This document shows, one piece after another, positions 35,151 to 44,115 of a DNA stretch of 64,000 nucleotides. The DNA is from Paenibacillus lutimineralis. Lineage in GTDB: Bacteria; Bacillota; Bacilli; Paenibacillales; Paenibacillaceae. Every line of letters begins with the position of its first letter. The stretch's first letter is position 1. The DNA lies in assembly GCF_003991425.1 (NCBI RefSeq), contig NZ_CP034346.1, positions 4,315,501 through 4,379,500 on the forward strand. Direction: 5' to 3'. The translations under genes were made by a program, and so were the position numbers. The notes beneath the pieces were generated by a model. The model was not told the origin of the DNA. It did no database searches and worked only from the letters and a program-made list of their open reading frames with translations.

Positions 35151-35177
35151 ACCATATTCGCTGAATAACATAAAATA
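35151..35177 (+). promoter_or_regulatory. Sigma-K-like promoter of YjcZ-like gene 1
   Basis: AC (35151-35152), 16-bp spacer, CATAAAATA (35169-35177), matching the mother-cell sigma-K pattern AC-N16-CATANNNTA. The gene at 57638 has the same arrangement. Confidence 0.4.
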
Positions 35178-35227
35178 CCGTATCCCGTGATGAACGGGAA
35201 CAAGTTAAGGCAAAGGGAGGAATCACG

Positions 35228-35326
35228 ATGGGCGAAGCTTATGGCGGCAATTTATTTACTTCCACAACAACGATTCTTGTTCTGTTCATCCTGCTCGTTA
35301 TCGTAACTCGTGCATTTTTCATCTAA
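35228..35326 (+). CDS. YjcZ-like small hydrophobic protein, 32 aa
   Basis: Encodes MGEAYGGNLFTSTTT then ILVLFILLVIVTRAFFI, a single membrane helix at the C-terminus. GGGAGG lies 8 nt before ATG 35228. The tail pattern resembles the YjcZ family of tiny sporulation-associated proteins of Bacillales. The paralogue at 57638-57769 shares the tail TILVLFILLVIV and the sigma-K-like promoter. Function unknown. Confidence 0.72.
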   Translation: MGEAYGGNLFTSTTTILVLFILLVIVTRAFFI

Positions 35327-35341
35327 TGTGATGACTAAGAC

Positions 35342-35375
35342 AAAGAGCGGTGAACCTTACGGTTCACCGCTCTTT
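35342..35375. terminator. Bidirectional terminator
   Basis: AAAGAGCGGTGAACC-TTAC-GGTTCACCGCTCTTT, perfect 15-bp stem, between the plus-strand YjcZ-like gene and the minus-strand HAD gene. Confidence 0.85.
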
Positions 35376-35392
35376 CTTAACCTGTACGGATT

Positions 35393-36187
35393 CTATAGAC
35401 AATACTTCTGCAATGCTAGCTTAACGCCTTCCTCATTATTAGAAGATGTCATAGCATCGGCCACATCCTTGACTTCCTGTGGCGAGTTATCCATAGCAAT
35501 GCCCAGGCCGGCATATTCCAGCATCGTTAAGTCATTATAATAATTACCGATGGCCAGCACATTCTCCACAGCTATTCCGCGCATTTCTGCCAAATGCTTC
35601 AGCGCTGAGCCTTTAGAGGAATCCTTATGCATCAGATCAATGAAATAATCGCCACTGCGAAGTACGTTGAACTCATGTGTCCAGGTACTCCATTCCTCCA
35701 TAATCTTATCCATCACCGGAATATCTCCAGATAAGGTCATCTTCACAAAGGGATCATCCACCGGACGCTCCGTGAGATCCTTCGGCTCGATCAGAAACTT
35801 ATGGTACATATCGAGCGCTTCCTGGCTAAGCCCGGATGCTCCCTCTACATATAATCCAAAAGTCGTATTTAGATCATAATGCACATGGTTCTGCTCGCAA
35901 TATTGAATGTAAGGCTTCAATCCCTCACTGCGCATCTCGAAGTGGTGAATGACCCGTCCATCCTTAACGTTTACTGTAGCCGCGCCATTATGCGTGATCG
36001 CATAACCTTCCATTCCCATCTGCTCCATATAAGGAATACAGCTGAGCGGAGCACGACCGGTACATAGCACAAACTCTGCCCCTTGCCCGGCAATCTGCTT
36101 AATCACTTCAATAGTTCCCGGTGTCAAGACATGATCATCCGTCAGAAGCGTCCCATCTACGTCCAGCGCTATCAATTTATACTTCAT
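35393..36187 (-). CDS. HAD-superfamily phosphatase, Cof subfamily
   Basis: A 264-aa hydrolase with HAD motif I LDVDGTLL (7-14), motif II LCTGRAP near 41, and motifs III/IV KGSALKHLAEM and AIGNYYNDLTML near 214-225. The C2-type cap lies between. Members dephosphorylate sugar phosphates or flavin/PLP cofactors; substrate not readable. Note GNYYND where most homologues have GDxxND, with Asn replacing the first motif-IV acid. ATG 36187 follows GAGGAG. Confidence 0.9.
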   Translation of the reverse strand: MKYKLIALDVDGTLLTDDHVLTPGTIEVIKQIAGQGAEFVLCTGRAPLSCIPYMEQMGMEGYAITHNGAATVNVKDGRVIHHFEMRSEGLKPYIQYCEQNHVHYDLNTTFGLYVEGASGLSQEALDMYHKFLIEPKDLTERPVDDPFVKMTLSGDIPVMDKIMEEWSTWTHEFNVLRSGDYFIDLMHKDSSKGSALKHLAEMRGIAVENVLAIGNYYNDLTMLEYAGLGIAMDNSPQEVKDVADAMTSSNNEEGVKLALQKYCL

Positions 36188-36215
36188 CTCTCACCACTCC
36201 TCTTTTTATTTGTAA

Positions 36216-36421
36216 TTCAAAAAGTCCCCCTTTGATCACGAAGTAGCACTGAAAGTTTATTCGACATCGAATCTTGAATTCATCCGGGCCTAAGCAGATG
36301 CTTACGAAGTTATGTTTCCTACGGAAACATCTTAGGTGCTCACGTACAAACTACGTACGCTCCGCCCCTCACTCCCTAGTTTCATTCAACCTTCTCGGTG
36401 CTGAAATTGGAACTTTTTGAA
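36216..36421 (+). repeat. MITE-like element, copy 3 (206 bp)
   Basis: Starts TTCAAAAAGTCCCCCTTTGA and ends ACTTTTTGAA. Internal ATGTTTCC-TAC-GGAAACAT hairpin and GTACAAACTACGTACGCTCC are shared with other copies. It fills the space between the HAD gene and the pseudouridine synthase gene. Confidence 0.8.
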
Positions 36422-36434
36422 CCCTCTTTATTTT

Positions 36435-37190
36435 CTATTTCCTAATATTCTTCAACGCCTCCAGCTCGGCTGCAGTCAATTCGCGGAAAGAGCCTAGCGG
36501 TAGCGAAGCATCCAACTTCAGCGGCCCCATTGATACCCTCTTTAGATAGGTTACCTTGGAGCCGACGGCCTCGAACATCCGCTTGACCTGATGGAACTTC
36601 CCCTCAGAGATCGTCAGAGATATTCGTGATTTAACCGTCCCGTCGTCGTATTCTCCATATTCCAGGATCTCCAGCTGCGCAGGCATCGTCACATAACCGT
36701 CATCGAGCTGCACTCCCGCCTGGAACCGGGCAATTTCCGGCTCACCGATACGTCCGATACAATCCGCCAAATAAGTCTTCGGCACATGCTTGCGCGGGGA
36801 TAGCAGATCATGAGTCAGTCCGCCGTCATTGGTCAGCAGCAGCAGCCCTTCTGTATCTTTATCCAGTCTTCCAACAGGAAAAGGTGCAAATACCTTGAAC
36901 TCATCCGGAAGCAGATCGATGACGGTCCGATCCCTTAAATCCTCAGTCGCGGAAATGACGCCCGGCGGCTTGTGCATCATGATATATATGAATTCCCGAT
37001 AGACGATACGTTCTCCGTCAATCTCAATCGCATCCAGTTCAGGATCAGCCTGTGCGCCGCTATCCTTCACAACAGATCCGTTCAATGAAATCCGCCCTTG
37101 CTTCACTATCCTCTTCAGATCCGAGCGTGATCCGTATCCTAGATTACCAAGAATCTTATCGATTCTCTGTGTCTTCTTCCCTGTTCCCAT
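36435..37190 (-). CDS. Pseudouridine synthase, RsuA/RluB/E/F family
   Basis: About 251 aa. The N-terminal S4 RNA-binding domain (RIDKILGNLGYGSRSDLKRI) is followed by a catalytic domain with the Asp motif PVGRLDKDTEGLLLLTNDG near 108-126. It isomerises a specific uridine in rRNA. ATG 37190 is preferred, 5 bp after the stop of the methyltransferase gene, with GGAGGTGG upstream. A TTG at 37211 overlaps that ribosome site. The two RNA-modification genes are coexpressed. Confidence 0.92.
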   Translation of the reverse strand: MGTGKKTQRIDKILGNLGYGSRSDLKRIVKQGRISLNGSVVKDSGAQADPELDAIEIDGERIVYREFIYIMMHKPPGVISATEDLRDRTVIDLLPDEFKVFAPFPVGRLDKDTEGLLLLTNDGGLTHDLLSPRKHVPKTYLADCIGRIGEPEIARFQAGVQLDDGYVTMPAQLEILEYGEYDDGTVKSRISLTISEGKFHQVKRMFEAVGSKVTYLKRVSMGPLKLDASLPLGSFRELTAAELEALKNIRK

Positions 37191-37195
37191 AACGT

Positions 37196-38752
37196 TTAAG
37201 TCCACCTCCAACCGGCAGGATACTCATTCTTAAGGATTCCGTCGATCCACTTGCCCCAACCTAATGGGTAGCCCTCTGCCGTGACTAATACGAACCCCTT
37301 CGGACCCGAATCTTCTATATAACTAATGCGGGACTGCTGAATTTCTAGCGTCTCACCCTTCAAATATCTAACGGCTTCCCCATCCTGGACGGACAGCTCC
37401 AGTATCCGGGAAGCTTCAGCAGGTTTGAGCGCGGTAGCTAACGGATGTGCAGGCGTGAAGCGCCCATTCTTAACCGAACCGATATACCAGCCCGAACGAA
37501 CCGTCCTCAGACCGTTCAGCCTCTCTTTGGACAGCAGAGAAATATATAGATTTGTCCCGTATAGCATCACCTCGCCGGCAGGCTGCAGCCGAAGCTGCTC
37601 ATCTCTGAAATGCTCCCAACCCGCCAGCAGCTCGCTATCATTCGTCGCTGGCTTACTCGGTGTATGCGCCCCTTTGGCGCGACCATGTGGCCGTATTTTC
37701 CCCTTTTTCACAGGAACGGCATGATCCGCAGATTGTGCATCATGACTGTAAGGCACATACTGAGTCAAGTCCAGCGATGAATCCACTGGCCCCTGATGCT
37801 GGAGTATAGCCAGAAAATGGCCTTCCCCATCGACCTGATGCGGCCATAATCGTCCGCAATGGTCTGTCTTGGCAGCCGCCTCCGCTGTGAGCCCTTGACT
37901 CATGGTCAAGTCTGCCAAACCTTCCGCCTGAACGAGCCAATCGGCTCGTCCAGGCGCAAAGCCCCCATCTCCGGGCAACGGTATAACTTCATAATCTTCA
38001 TACTCCTGAAGAAACCCTGCAATAATCGCTTCATTCTCCTCCGGTGAGAAGGTGCAAGTTGAATATACGATCCTCCCGCCAGGAGATAGCATTCTGGCAG
38101 CCGTATGCAGAATATCATGCTGCATATTCGTATATTGCTCAAGCGAACGCTTCTCCCACTGTCTAGCCATTTCTTCATCCTTACGAAACATTCCTTCGCC
38201 AGAGCAAGGCGCATCAATCAGAATGCGGTTGAAGAACTGTGGGAATCGATCCGCAATCCGCTCAGGCGTCTCATTCAAGACGATCGCGTTGCGGACACCG
38301 TTCAACTCAATATTTTTAGCCAATGCCTTGGTCCGTTCTGCACTAATATCATTCGTCACCAGAAGACCTTGACCACTCAGCTTGGCAGCAATCTGCGTCG
38401 ATTTGCCTCCAGGAGCTGCACATAGATCGAGTACTCGATCCCCCGGATGAACATCTAGCACCTCAACCGGGGCCATCGCACTTGGTTCTTGTATATAATA
38501 TAATCCTGCATGATAATACGGATGCTTACCTGGCTTCAGGCTCTCTTCCACATAAAAGCCTGTCTTACACCACGGAATGGGCTTAAGCTCGAACGGAGAT
38601 ATTGCGCGGAAAGATTCTACATCGATTTTTAGCGTATTTATGCGAATACCGGCATAACGCGGCTTCTCATAAGAAGCGAGAAACTCTTCATATTCATCCC
38701 CAAGTAGTTGCTGCATTTTTGTCGTAAAAGCGATTGGTAATTGTAACCCCAT
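37196..38752 (-). CDS. RsmF-type rRNA (cytosine-C5) methyltransferase, paralogue 2
   Basis: A 518-aa enzyme with the same architecture as the protein at 33654-35063: motif I LDLCAAPGGKSTQIA, motif IV DAPCSGEGMF and motif VI YSTCTFSPEENE. The PUA-like tail has RYLKGETLEI and YPLGWGKW. It carries an extra basic linker near residues 340-370 (VKKGKIRPHGRAKGAHTPS). Whether the two paralogues methylate different positions is open. ATG 38752 follows GGAAGG. Confidence 0.92.
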   Translation of the reverse strand: MGLQLPIAFTTKMQQLLGDEYEEFLASYEKPRYAGIRINTLKIDVESFRAISPFELKPIPWCKTGFYVEESLKPGKHPYYHAGLYYIQEPSAMAPVEVLDVHPGDRVLDLCAAPGGKSTQIAAKLSGQGLLVTNDISAERTKALAKNIELNGVRNAIVLNETPERIADRFPQFFNRILIDAPCSGEGMFRKDEEMARQWEKRSLEQYTNMQHDILHTAARMLSPGGRIVYSTCTFSPEENEAIIAGFLQEYEDYEVIPLPGDGGFAPGRADWLVQAEGLADLTMSQGLTAEAAAKTDHCGRLWPHQVDGEGHFLAILQHQGPVDSSLDLTQYVPYSHDAQSADHAVPVKKGKIRPHGRAKGAHTPSKPATNDSELLAGWEHFRDEQLRLQPAGEVMLYGTNLYISLLSKERLNGLRTVRSGWYIGSVKNGRFTPAHPLATALKPAEASRILELSVQDGEAVRYLKGETLEIQQSRISYIEDSGPKGFVLVTAEGYPLGWGKWIDGILKNEYPAGWRWT

Positions 38753-38864
38753 GCTATACCTTCCATCTATATAGACTTGTGAAATAAAAAAGCAAAACTA
38801 TTGTACCACAAGCCCTTGGTTTTTCGCGAAAGGAAGTTATAAGCATGAAATACATTCATTTATG

Positions 38865-38896
38865 TAAAAAACCGCTATCGCTATCGCAAAAGCGGC
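38865..38896 (-). terminator. Terminator of the pyrD-relQ-DUF309 transcript
   Basis: On the minus strand CCGCT-TTTGCGATAGCGAT-AGCGG is followed by TTTTTT, about 50 bp past the DUF309 stop. Confidence 0.65.
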
Positions 38897-38943
38897 TAAT
38901 CTCTTCGTATAAACCGGATCTCTACATCCGAATCAGGGCTTGA

Positions 38944-39405
38944 TCAGCCCTGCCGCCGTTGTTCATGCTTCGGTCCCCGCATTGGGCGCCGCCTCTGCGG
39001 AATATTGGGGGAAATGTGAGCAGAAGCCAGCTCCACTGCCTCCCTCAGTTCAGGATCTATGATATCAATCGTCAGATCATAATGGGTGAACGGGCTCTGC
39101 TTATAAGCCTCCAGCTTGGCCGCATACAGGGCAGCCTCACTGCGCAGCTTACCCAGGTCAATACCCAGACTATCTATAGGATAAGGCTTAAGACGTTCCA
39201 CCGCGGAAAGCAGCATTTTTCTTGCCCCAATCACGTTTCCGTAGCGGAAATGGAATAAGCCCACCGCAATCTGGAGAAGCCCCTTATAGAGCGGATCGCT
39301 CTGCTGAGCCAGCCACAGCTCCTCCATCACTTCATGACACTCAAAGTAATCCCTATCACGATTAAAATAGACCAGGAACGCCAAGTACAACGGCTCATTC
39401 TTCAT
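38944..39405 (-). CDS. DUF309-family protein
   Basis: A 153-aa helical protein with the family signature FECHEVMEELWL near residue 22 and GLLQIAVGLFHFRYGN further on. The His/Glu-rich signature may bind a metal; function unknown. ATG 39405 has AGGA 8 nt upstream and overlaps the relQ stop by 11 bp, so translation is coupled to the alarmone synthetase gene. A basic tail (QRRRPMRGPKHEQRR) ends the protein. Confidence 0.82.
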   Translation of the reverse strand: MKNEPLYLAFLVYFNRDRDYFECHEVMEELWLAQQSDPLYKGLLQIAVGLFHFRYGNVIGARKMLLSAVERLKPYPIDSLGIDLGKLRSEAALYAAKLEAYKQSPFTHYDLTIDIIDPELREAVELASAHISPNIPQRRRPMRGPKHEQRRQG

Positions 39406-40213
39406 TCGCAGATTCCTCGGCATTCGTCTTGGAACGATGAATCATCGCCTTAACTTCAGTCAGCAAGGCCTTCATTCCTTCCATATCCCGCGCTTCCCAT
39501 AGCTCATTAAAGCGCTCCTGGGCCGCAATCGCTTCCGAAACCATATGGAAGAAGTACAAGCGATGGATCGCCCCAAGCACAGAGGAGACGATATTGGAAT
39601 CATCCTCGAAGCTCTTCTGGGCGTCGAGAATTTCCTGACGGATGCTGGACATCTCATTATCAAGGATAAACACCGCCTCGGCCGTCTTTTTCAATCGAAC
39701 GCGCATTTCCTCAGGCAGCATCTGACGATACTTGTAATTCAAGGAATGTTCGATCGTGGCCCAGAAATTCATGGCCAAGGTTCTGATCTGAATTTCAGCC
39801 AACACATTCTTCTGTCCAAGCGAAGTCTGCACTGGATATTCCACGATCATATGGAAGCTGCGGTAGCCGCTCTCCTTATAATTCGTAATATAGTCCTTCT
39901 CGTACAGAACCGTCAGGTCTTTCCGCTTCCTGATATATTCCGCCACCCGGCGGATGTCCTCTACGAACTGGCACATAATACGGATGCCGGCGATATCCTC
40001 GATCCCCGTCTCCAGATTTTCCATCGGCACATTCAGTCGCTTCGCTTTATCAAGAATACTGGAAATCTTCTTGACCCGACCCGTCACGAATTCAATTGGA
40101 GCATACTCTTCGATCTTCTTCAATTCGGACCGCATCGTCTTGAACTTAACCTTCAATTCTTCAACAGCTTGTTCATATGGAAGCAAAAACGTTCCCCAAT
40201 CTCTACTATCCAT
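39395..40213 (-). CDS. relQ: Small alarmone synthetase, RelQ/YjbM type
   Basis: Makes (p)ppGpp from ATP and GDP/GTP. The start MDSRDWGTFLLPYEQAVEEL closely parallels B. subtilis YjbM; further matches are PIEFVTGRVKKISSIL, DIAGIRIMCQF, KESGYRSFHMIVEYP and EIQIRTLAMNFWATIEHSL (19). There is no HD hydrolase domain. At 272 aa it is about 60 residues longer than YjbM, with an extra helical C-terminal segment (about 213-272). ATG 40213 follows AGGAGGCACAACA. It lies 28 bp downstream of pyrD. Confidence 0.92.
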   Translation of the reverse strand: MDSRDWGTFLLPYEQAVEELKVKFKTMRSELKKIEEYAPIEFVTGRVKKISSILDKAKRLNVPMENLETGIEDIAGIRIMCQFVEDIRRVAEYIRKRKDLTVLYEKDYITNYKESGYRSFHMIVEYPVQTSLGQKNVLAEIQIRTLAMNFWATIEHSLNYKYRQMLPEEMRVRLKKTAEAVFILDNEMSSIRQEILDAQKSFEDDSNIVSSVLGAIHRLYFFHMVSEAIAAQERFNELWEARDMEGMKALLTEVKAMIHRSKTNAEESANEE

Positions 40214-40241
40214 TGTTGTGCCTCCTATCTTCAGTAGCCCC

Positions 40242-41336
40242 TTAACGGTGATCAGCACCTACCGCTTCGGATATATGGGAGAACCCATCCCGCCGCAGCA
40301 GTTCCCTTAGGCCACGATGTAGCTTGCGGTTGATCTCGGGGCCTTCATAAATCAGCGCCGTATAAATTTCTACCAGGCTGGCGCCTGCGCGAATCTTCTC
40401 ATAAGCATCTTCAGCAGTAAATATCCCGCCCGATCCAATAATCGGCAATTTGCCCCCAGTCTGGAGGTAAGCACGAGACACCACTTCCGTCGATCTGGCC
40501 CGCAGCGGCTTACCGCTTAAGCCTCCGGTCTCCTTCGCATTGTCATGCGCCAGGCCATCTCGGGATATCGTCGTATTGGTTGCAATCAATCCGGATACAC
40601 CGCTATTCTGGATCGTATCGATCATGAATTCCAGTTCCTCATCGCTGACATCAGGAGCGATCTTCACCAGAACCGATTTTCTAGTTCCGTAACGCTTCGC
40701 CTGCACGTCCATCTCATCCGTCACGGCCTTCAATAAGGAAGCTAGTTCGCTCCCATGCTGCAGATTACGCAGGTTCGGCGTATTCGGTGAACTGATATTG
40801 ACGACAAAGAAATCCGCCTGCGGATACAGAGTCGTGATGCATTTCTCATAATCCGTATGCGCTTCTTCATTCGGGGTCAGCTTGTTCTTACCGATATTGA
40901 CCGCGACTGGGATACGCCGTGATTTCAACGCGGCCAGTCTCACCGCCATATCTTCCGCACCACGGTTGTTAAATCCCATACGATTAATCAATGCTTCGTC
41001 CGGAGGAAGCCTGAACAGTCTTGGCTGTTCATTGCCAGGCTGCCCTTTTGGGGTTACCGTCCCCACTTCCATAAAGCCAAATCCAATCGAGGAAAACCCT
41101 TCTACCGCTTCGGCATTCTTATCAAGTCCGGCGGCCAATCCTATAGGTGAGGGGAAATGAACACCGAATAAATCTGTAGCAAGCTCCGGCACTTCCGGTA
41201 CACCATACATTCCACGAACAACAGGAACCATTCCTGGTACTTTCGCTACTTTATGTAAACCACCGATCACCAGATGATGTGCCGCCTCTGGGTCCAGCTT
41301 AAAAAAAATCGGTTTTCCTAAATTACGGTACAACAC
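40242..41336 (-). CDS. pyrD: Dihydroorotate dehydrogenase, class 2 (quinone)
   Basis: Oxidises dihydroorotate to orotate in pyrimidine synthesis, passing electrons to quinone at the membrane. The 364-aa length with an N-terminal helical extension (LYRNLGKPIFFKLDPEAAHHL, first 20 used) and the catalytic Ser in NISSPNTPNLRNLQ mark class 2. FMN contacts include GLDKNAEAV and IGSGGIFTAEDAYEKI. This is unlike the B. subtilis class 1B enzyme. The start appears to be GTG 41336 with GGAG 12 nt upstream. It is the first gene of the pyrD-relQ-DUF309 operon. Confidence 0.93.
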   Translation of the reverse strand: MLYRNLGKPIFFKLDPEAAHHLVIGGLHKVAKVPGMVPVVRGMYGVPEVPELATDLFGVHFPSPIGLAAGLDKNAEAVEGFSSIGFGFMEVGTVTPKGQPGNEQPRLFRLPPDEALINRMGFNNRGAEDMAVRLAALKSRRIPVAVNIGKNKLTPNEEAHTDYEKCITTLYPQADFFVVNISSPNTPNLRNLQHGSELASLLKAVTDEMDVQAKRYGTRKSVLVKIAPDVSDEELEFMIDTIQNSGVSGLIATNTTISRDGLAHDNAKETGGLSGKPLRARSTEVVSRAYLQTGGKLPIIGSGGIFTAEDAYEKIRAGASLVEIYTALIYEGPEINRKLHRGLRELLRRDGFSHISEAVGADHR

Positions 41337-41527
41337 GTTTCTGCTTCACTCCGATCATTCGCCCTAGCGCTAACTTTATCTCCTTATCCAGTTTAGCCGT
41401 TTCTGCGGCAAAAGAAAAGTTAAGAGTTCCGAACGAGTAGGAAAACAAGCCTATGGAATTTTAGAGAAAATCCCAATAATTGCGTGACCAAATATAGACT
41501 TTTTGAACAAGCTCAACATAATAAATG

Positions 41528-41732
41528 TTAAAAAGTCCGGTTTTCAGCACCGAGAAGGTTGGATGAAGCTAGGGACTGAGGAGCAGAGCGTACGTAGTTT
41601 GTACGTGAGCACCTGAGATGTTTCCGAAGGAAACATGACTTCGCAAGCATTCTCTTAGGCCCGGGTGAATTCAAGATTCGATGTCGAATAGCTTCAATGA
41701 TTTACTTCGTAATCAAAAGTGGACTTTTTAAA
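41528..41732 (-). repeat. MITE-like element, copy 4 (205 bp)
   Basis: Begins TTAAAAAGTCCGGTTTTCAG and ends GGACTTTTTAA, so its two ends share the same C-to-A-type change from TTCAAAAAG. Same orientation as copy 1. Internal ATGTTTCC-GAA-GGAAACAT hairpin present. A solitary end sequence GACTTTTTGAACAA lies just outside at about 41498-41511. Confidence 0.8.
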
Positions 41733-41796
41733 CAACCTCTATAAAATATAGAGTGTATACTTCTTAAAGCAAATGTAGAAGAGAGGGGATTTGTCC

Positions 41797-41934
41797 ATGT
41801 CAAACAAACGCAAGCCACCTACACTGCAGCAGAAAAAGGACGAAGTGAACAAGAAGGCGCTCATCTGGGCCGGTTCGGTAACCGGCGTGCTCATCTTGTT
41901 CGTGATCATCGTCCTAGTACTGACCAAGCTTTAA
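41797..41934 (+). CDS. Small single-pass membrane protein, 45 aa
   Basis: Encodes a basic N-terminus (MSNKRKPPTLQQKKDEVNKK) then a helix ALIWAGSVTGVLILFVIIVL and VLTKL. GAGGGG lies about 9 nt before ATG 41797. No family recognised. It sits alone between a repeat element and the converging L,D-transpeptidase gene. Confidence 0.65.
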   Translation: MSNKRKPPTLQQKKDEVNKKALIWAGSVTGVLILFVIIVLVLTKL

Positions 41935-41952
41935 GATACGAGTTTCAAGATT

Positions 41953-43416
41953 TTATAACAGCCAATGATAAGTACGGTGGGGATTCGTCTGATCCTGACT
42001 CCGTTTGAGAACAAACCGTTCCTTCGGTACGCTCTCCAGCTGCGGAAGAATCCCCTTGCCGATCTCGATCTTGGCTCCACGCGGAATCAAATCAAACAAC
42101 TCCTCGACATCCTTCTTCAACATTCGAATACAACCAAGCGACTCGTCCTTGCCGATGCTATCTGGCTCATTCGTCCCATGGATGGCATAATTCGTATCCG
42201 ACAGTTGCATCCCGCGGCTGCCGAAGTCCCCGTCATCCTTACCGTTCGGGTTAATCACCTTATCTGAAACCTTGAAGGTTCCTTCCGGAGTCTTATCACC
42301 GCCAAGTCCTACCTTATAGCTTCTTAATATTATGTTCCCGCTTACGACTGCCAATAGATGTGCATCCTTGTCAATGACGATGCGCAAAGGCTCCTTGAAA
42401 TAAAGCGGTTCGCCTCCTGGATTGCTGTTCAGGCGATCCTCGCTTGCAGTCGGATGCTGTTCGCCCTCCTTTTGAGGCTTGCTGCCAGCTTGCTGTTGTA
42501 GTGCAAGCACACGCTTGAATTCATGCCTCATTAACGGGTTACTTCCGGCCAGCCAATTATCCGGGAATGGTTGCACCAATTGATCCAGACTCTCCGGCCA
42601 GGTGCCTTTTTGCTCCTTGTATGTACGTATCGCCGTGGAGAGAACCGCCAGCGTCTCCTGTCTCTCGATCCATGCCTTGCCTTCCTTCTGTAGCTTGGTC
42701 GCATCCGGCGGCGTGCACTGACAAGCCTTCGGATCATACGATTGTACCTTCATCACGCCATCTTGCGGACTCTTGTCCAACTCGTATACGACCGGCATGT
42801 CCTTGGTCCAGATTAGCCATTCTGCCTTTTGCTTCATTCCAAGCACAACTACCTTTGAAGCCGACGTCTTTAGTTTATCGCCATATAAATCTTCTAGCGA
42901 CTCATAAGGATTATCTGTATTACTCTGGTAAGCACTCGCCGTGAACTCTGCTCCCTGGCCCTCACCAGGGCTACCGATGCCCAAATTTCTCTCGTTCTCC
43001 GGCCACATCGCTTCGCTGTCCGGACCCGGATTTTTTACAGTGAGCCCCAGATCATCTGCGATGGTGTCTGAATCATCCTGGACAGGAAGATCCAATGCAA
43101 ATTGTCCCGGCGCATAGGCGGACGATAAATTAAGCAGCAGCAGGAACACAAGTACAATGCCAATCTTACGCACAAGCCCTTTGCGCTTGTCCTTCCGTCT
43201 CGATTCCTCATGCAGTTTGTCCTGATATTCCTGCCATAGATCCGCCGGGACCTTGGTTGCCTCAAAGGCTTCATAGACGCTTCCCGCCTGATTATAGCAA
43301 TACTGGGCCTTCCCTTCTTGCCCAGCGCTTTCATATTCCTTGCCCAGCAAATACCAGGCCATTTTATTATCCGGGTGATTCTTCACATAGCTCTTCAGGT
43401 AAGCCGTATTCTTCAT
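41953..43416 (-). CDS. L,D-transpeptidase (YkuD domain) with N-terminal TPR-like region
   Basis: A 487-aa protein. Residues 1-60 resemble a TPR repeat (AWYLLGKEYESAGQEGKAQY), a membrane helix spans about 84-104, and a long extracytoplasmic spacer follows. The YkuD domain (about 345-460) carries LRIVIDKDAHLLAVV and the catalytic motif HGTNEPDSIG followed by SLGCIRM. It should cross-link peptidoglycan by 3-3 bonds or modify cell-wall peptides; related proteins act in spores. ATG 43416 follows GGAGG. The cytoplasmic TPR may recruit partners. Confidence 0.88.
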   Translation of the reverse strand: MKNTAYLKSYVKNHPDNKMAWYLLGKEYESAGQEGKAQYCYNQAGSVYEAFEATKVPADLWQEYQDKLHEESRRKDKRKGLVRKIGIVLVFLLLLNLSSAYAPGQFALDLPVQDDSDTIADDLGLTVKNPGPDSEAMWPENERNLGIGSPGEGQGAEFTASAYQSNTDNPYESLEDLYGDKLKTSASKVVVLGMKQKAEWLIWTKDMPVVYELDKSPQDGVMKVQSYDPKACQCTPPDATKLQKEGKAWIERQETLAVLSTAIRTYKEQKGTWPESLDQLVQPFPDNWLAGSNPLMRHEFKRVLALQQQAGSKPQKEGEQHPTASEDRLNSNPGGEPLYFKEPLRIVIDKDAHLLAVVSGNIILRSYKVGLGGDKTPEGTFKVSDKVINPNGKDDGDFGSRGMQLSDTNYAIHGTNEPDSIGKDESLGCIRMLKKDVEELFDLIPRGAKIEIGKGILPQLESVPKERFVLKRSQDQTNPHRTYHWLL

Positions 43417-43604
43417 GGCTATCCTCCGATATATTAGAGGTTGTTTGAACTCTCACTATAATGTTAGGTTCATCTATTATATATATCGGCATAAGCTTAG
43501 ATTTTTCTCTATGTACCGGAAGAAAACAGTCTATCGTCCTATTTTTACAGAATCTAGAACTAGATCTACGGACATACTCAACAGGCACTTATTAAAATAT
43601 GCCC

Positions 43605-43646
43605 AAAATGCAAACAAGAACCTCCCCTTCCAACCGGAAGGAGAGG
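43605..43646 (-). terminator. Probable terminator of the ferredoxin gene
   Basis: On the minus strand CCTCTCCTTCC-GGTT-GGAAGGGGAGG is followed by a T-rich but interrupted run. It is about 110 bp past the fer stop. The remaining 43417-43752 region has no supported gene; a 12-codon frame at about 43655 with a GGAG is part of this hairpin. Confidence 0.5.
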
Positions 43647-43752
43647 TCCTCACTATGAATAGGGATGAATCACTCAAGCAATCTATCGATTAATGAGCTG
43701 ATATTCCCTGTCTTATGATGCTATTAACAGTCAGTGCTTACCGTTAATTAAC

Positions 43753-44037
<285 letters not shown>

Positions 44038-44115
44038 TTATCACCATGACCAATATAATATAAATACCAATCAATTTCAATTCATTTTCCGCATTATTCC
44101 ATTCGAATACATGAA

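Noticed and set aside
43655..43693. 12-codon frame with a GGAG upstream, near the ferredoxin gene
   Set aside because: The ribosome-like site is the right arm of the fer terminator hairpin, and the peptide has no recognisable features.
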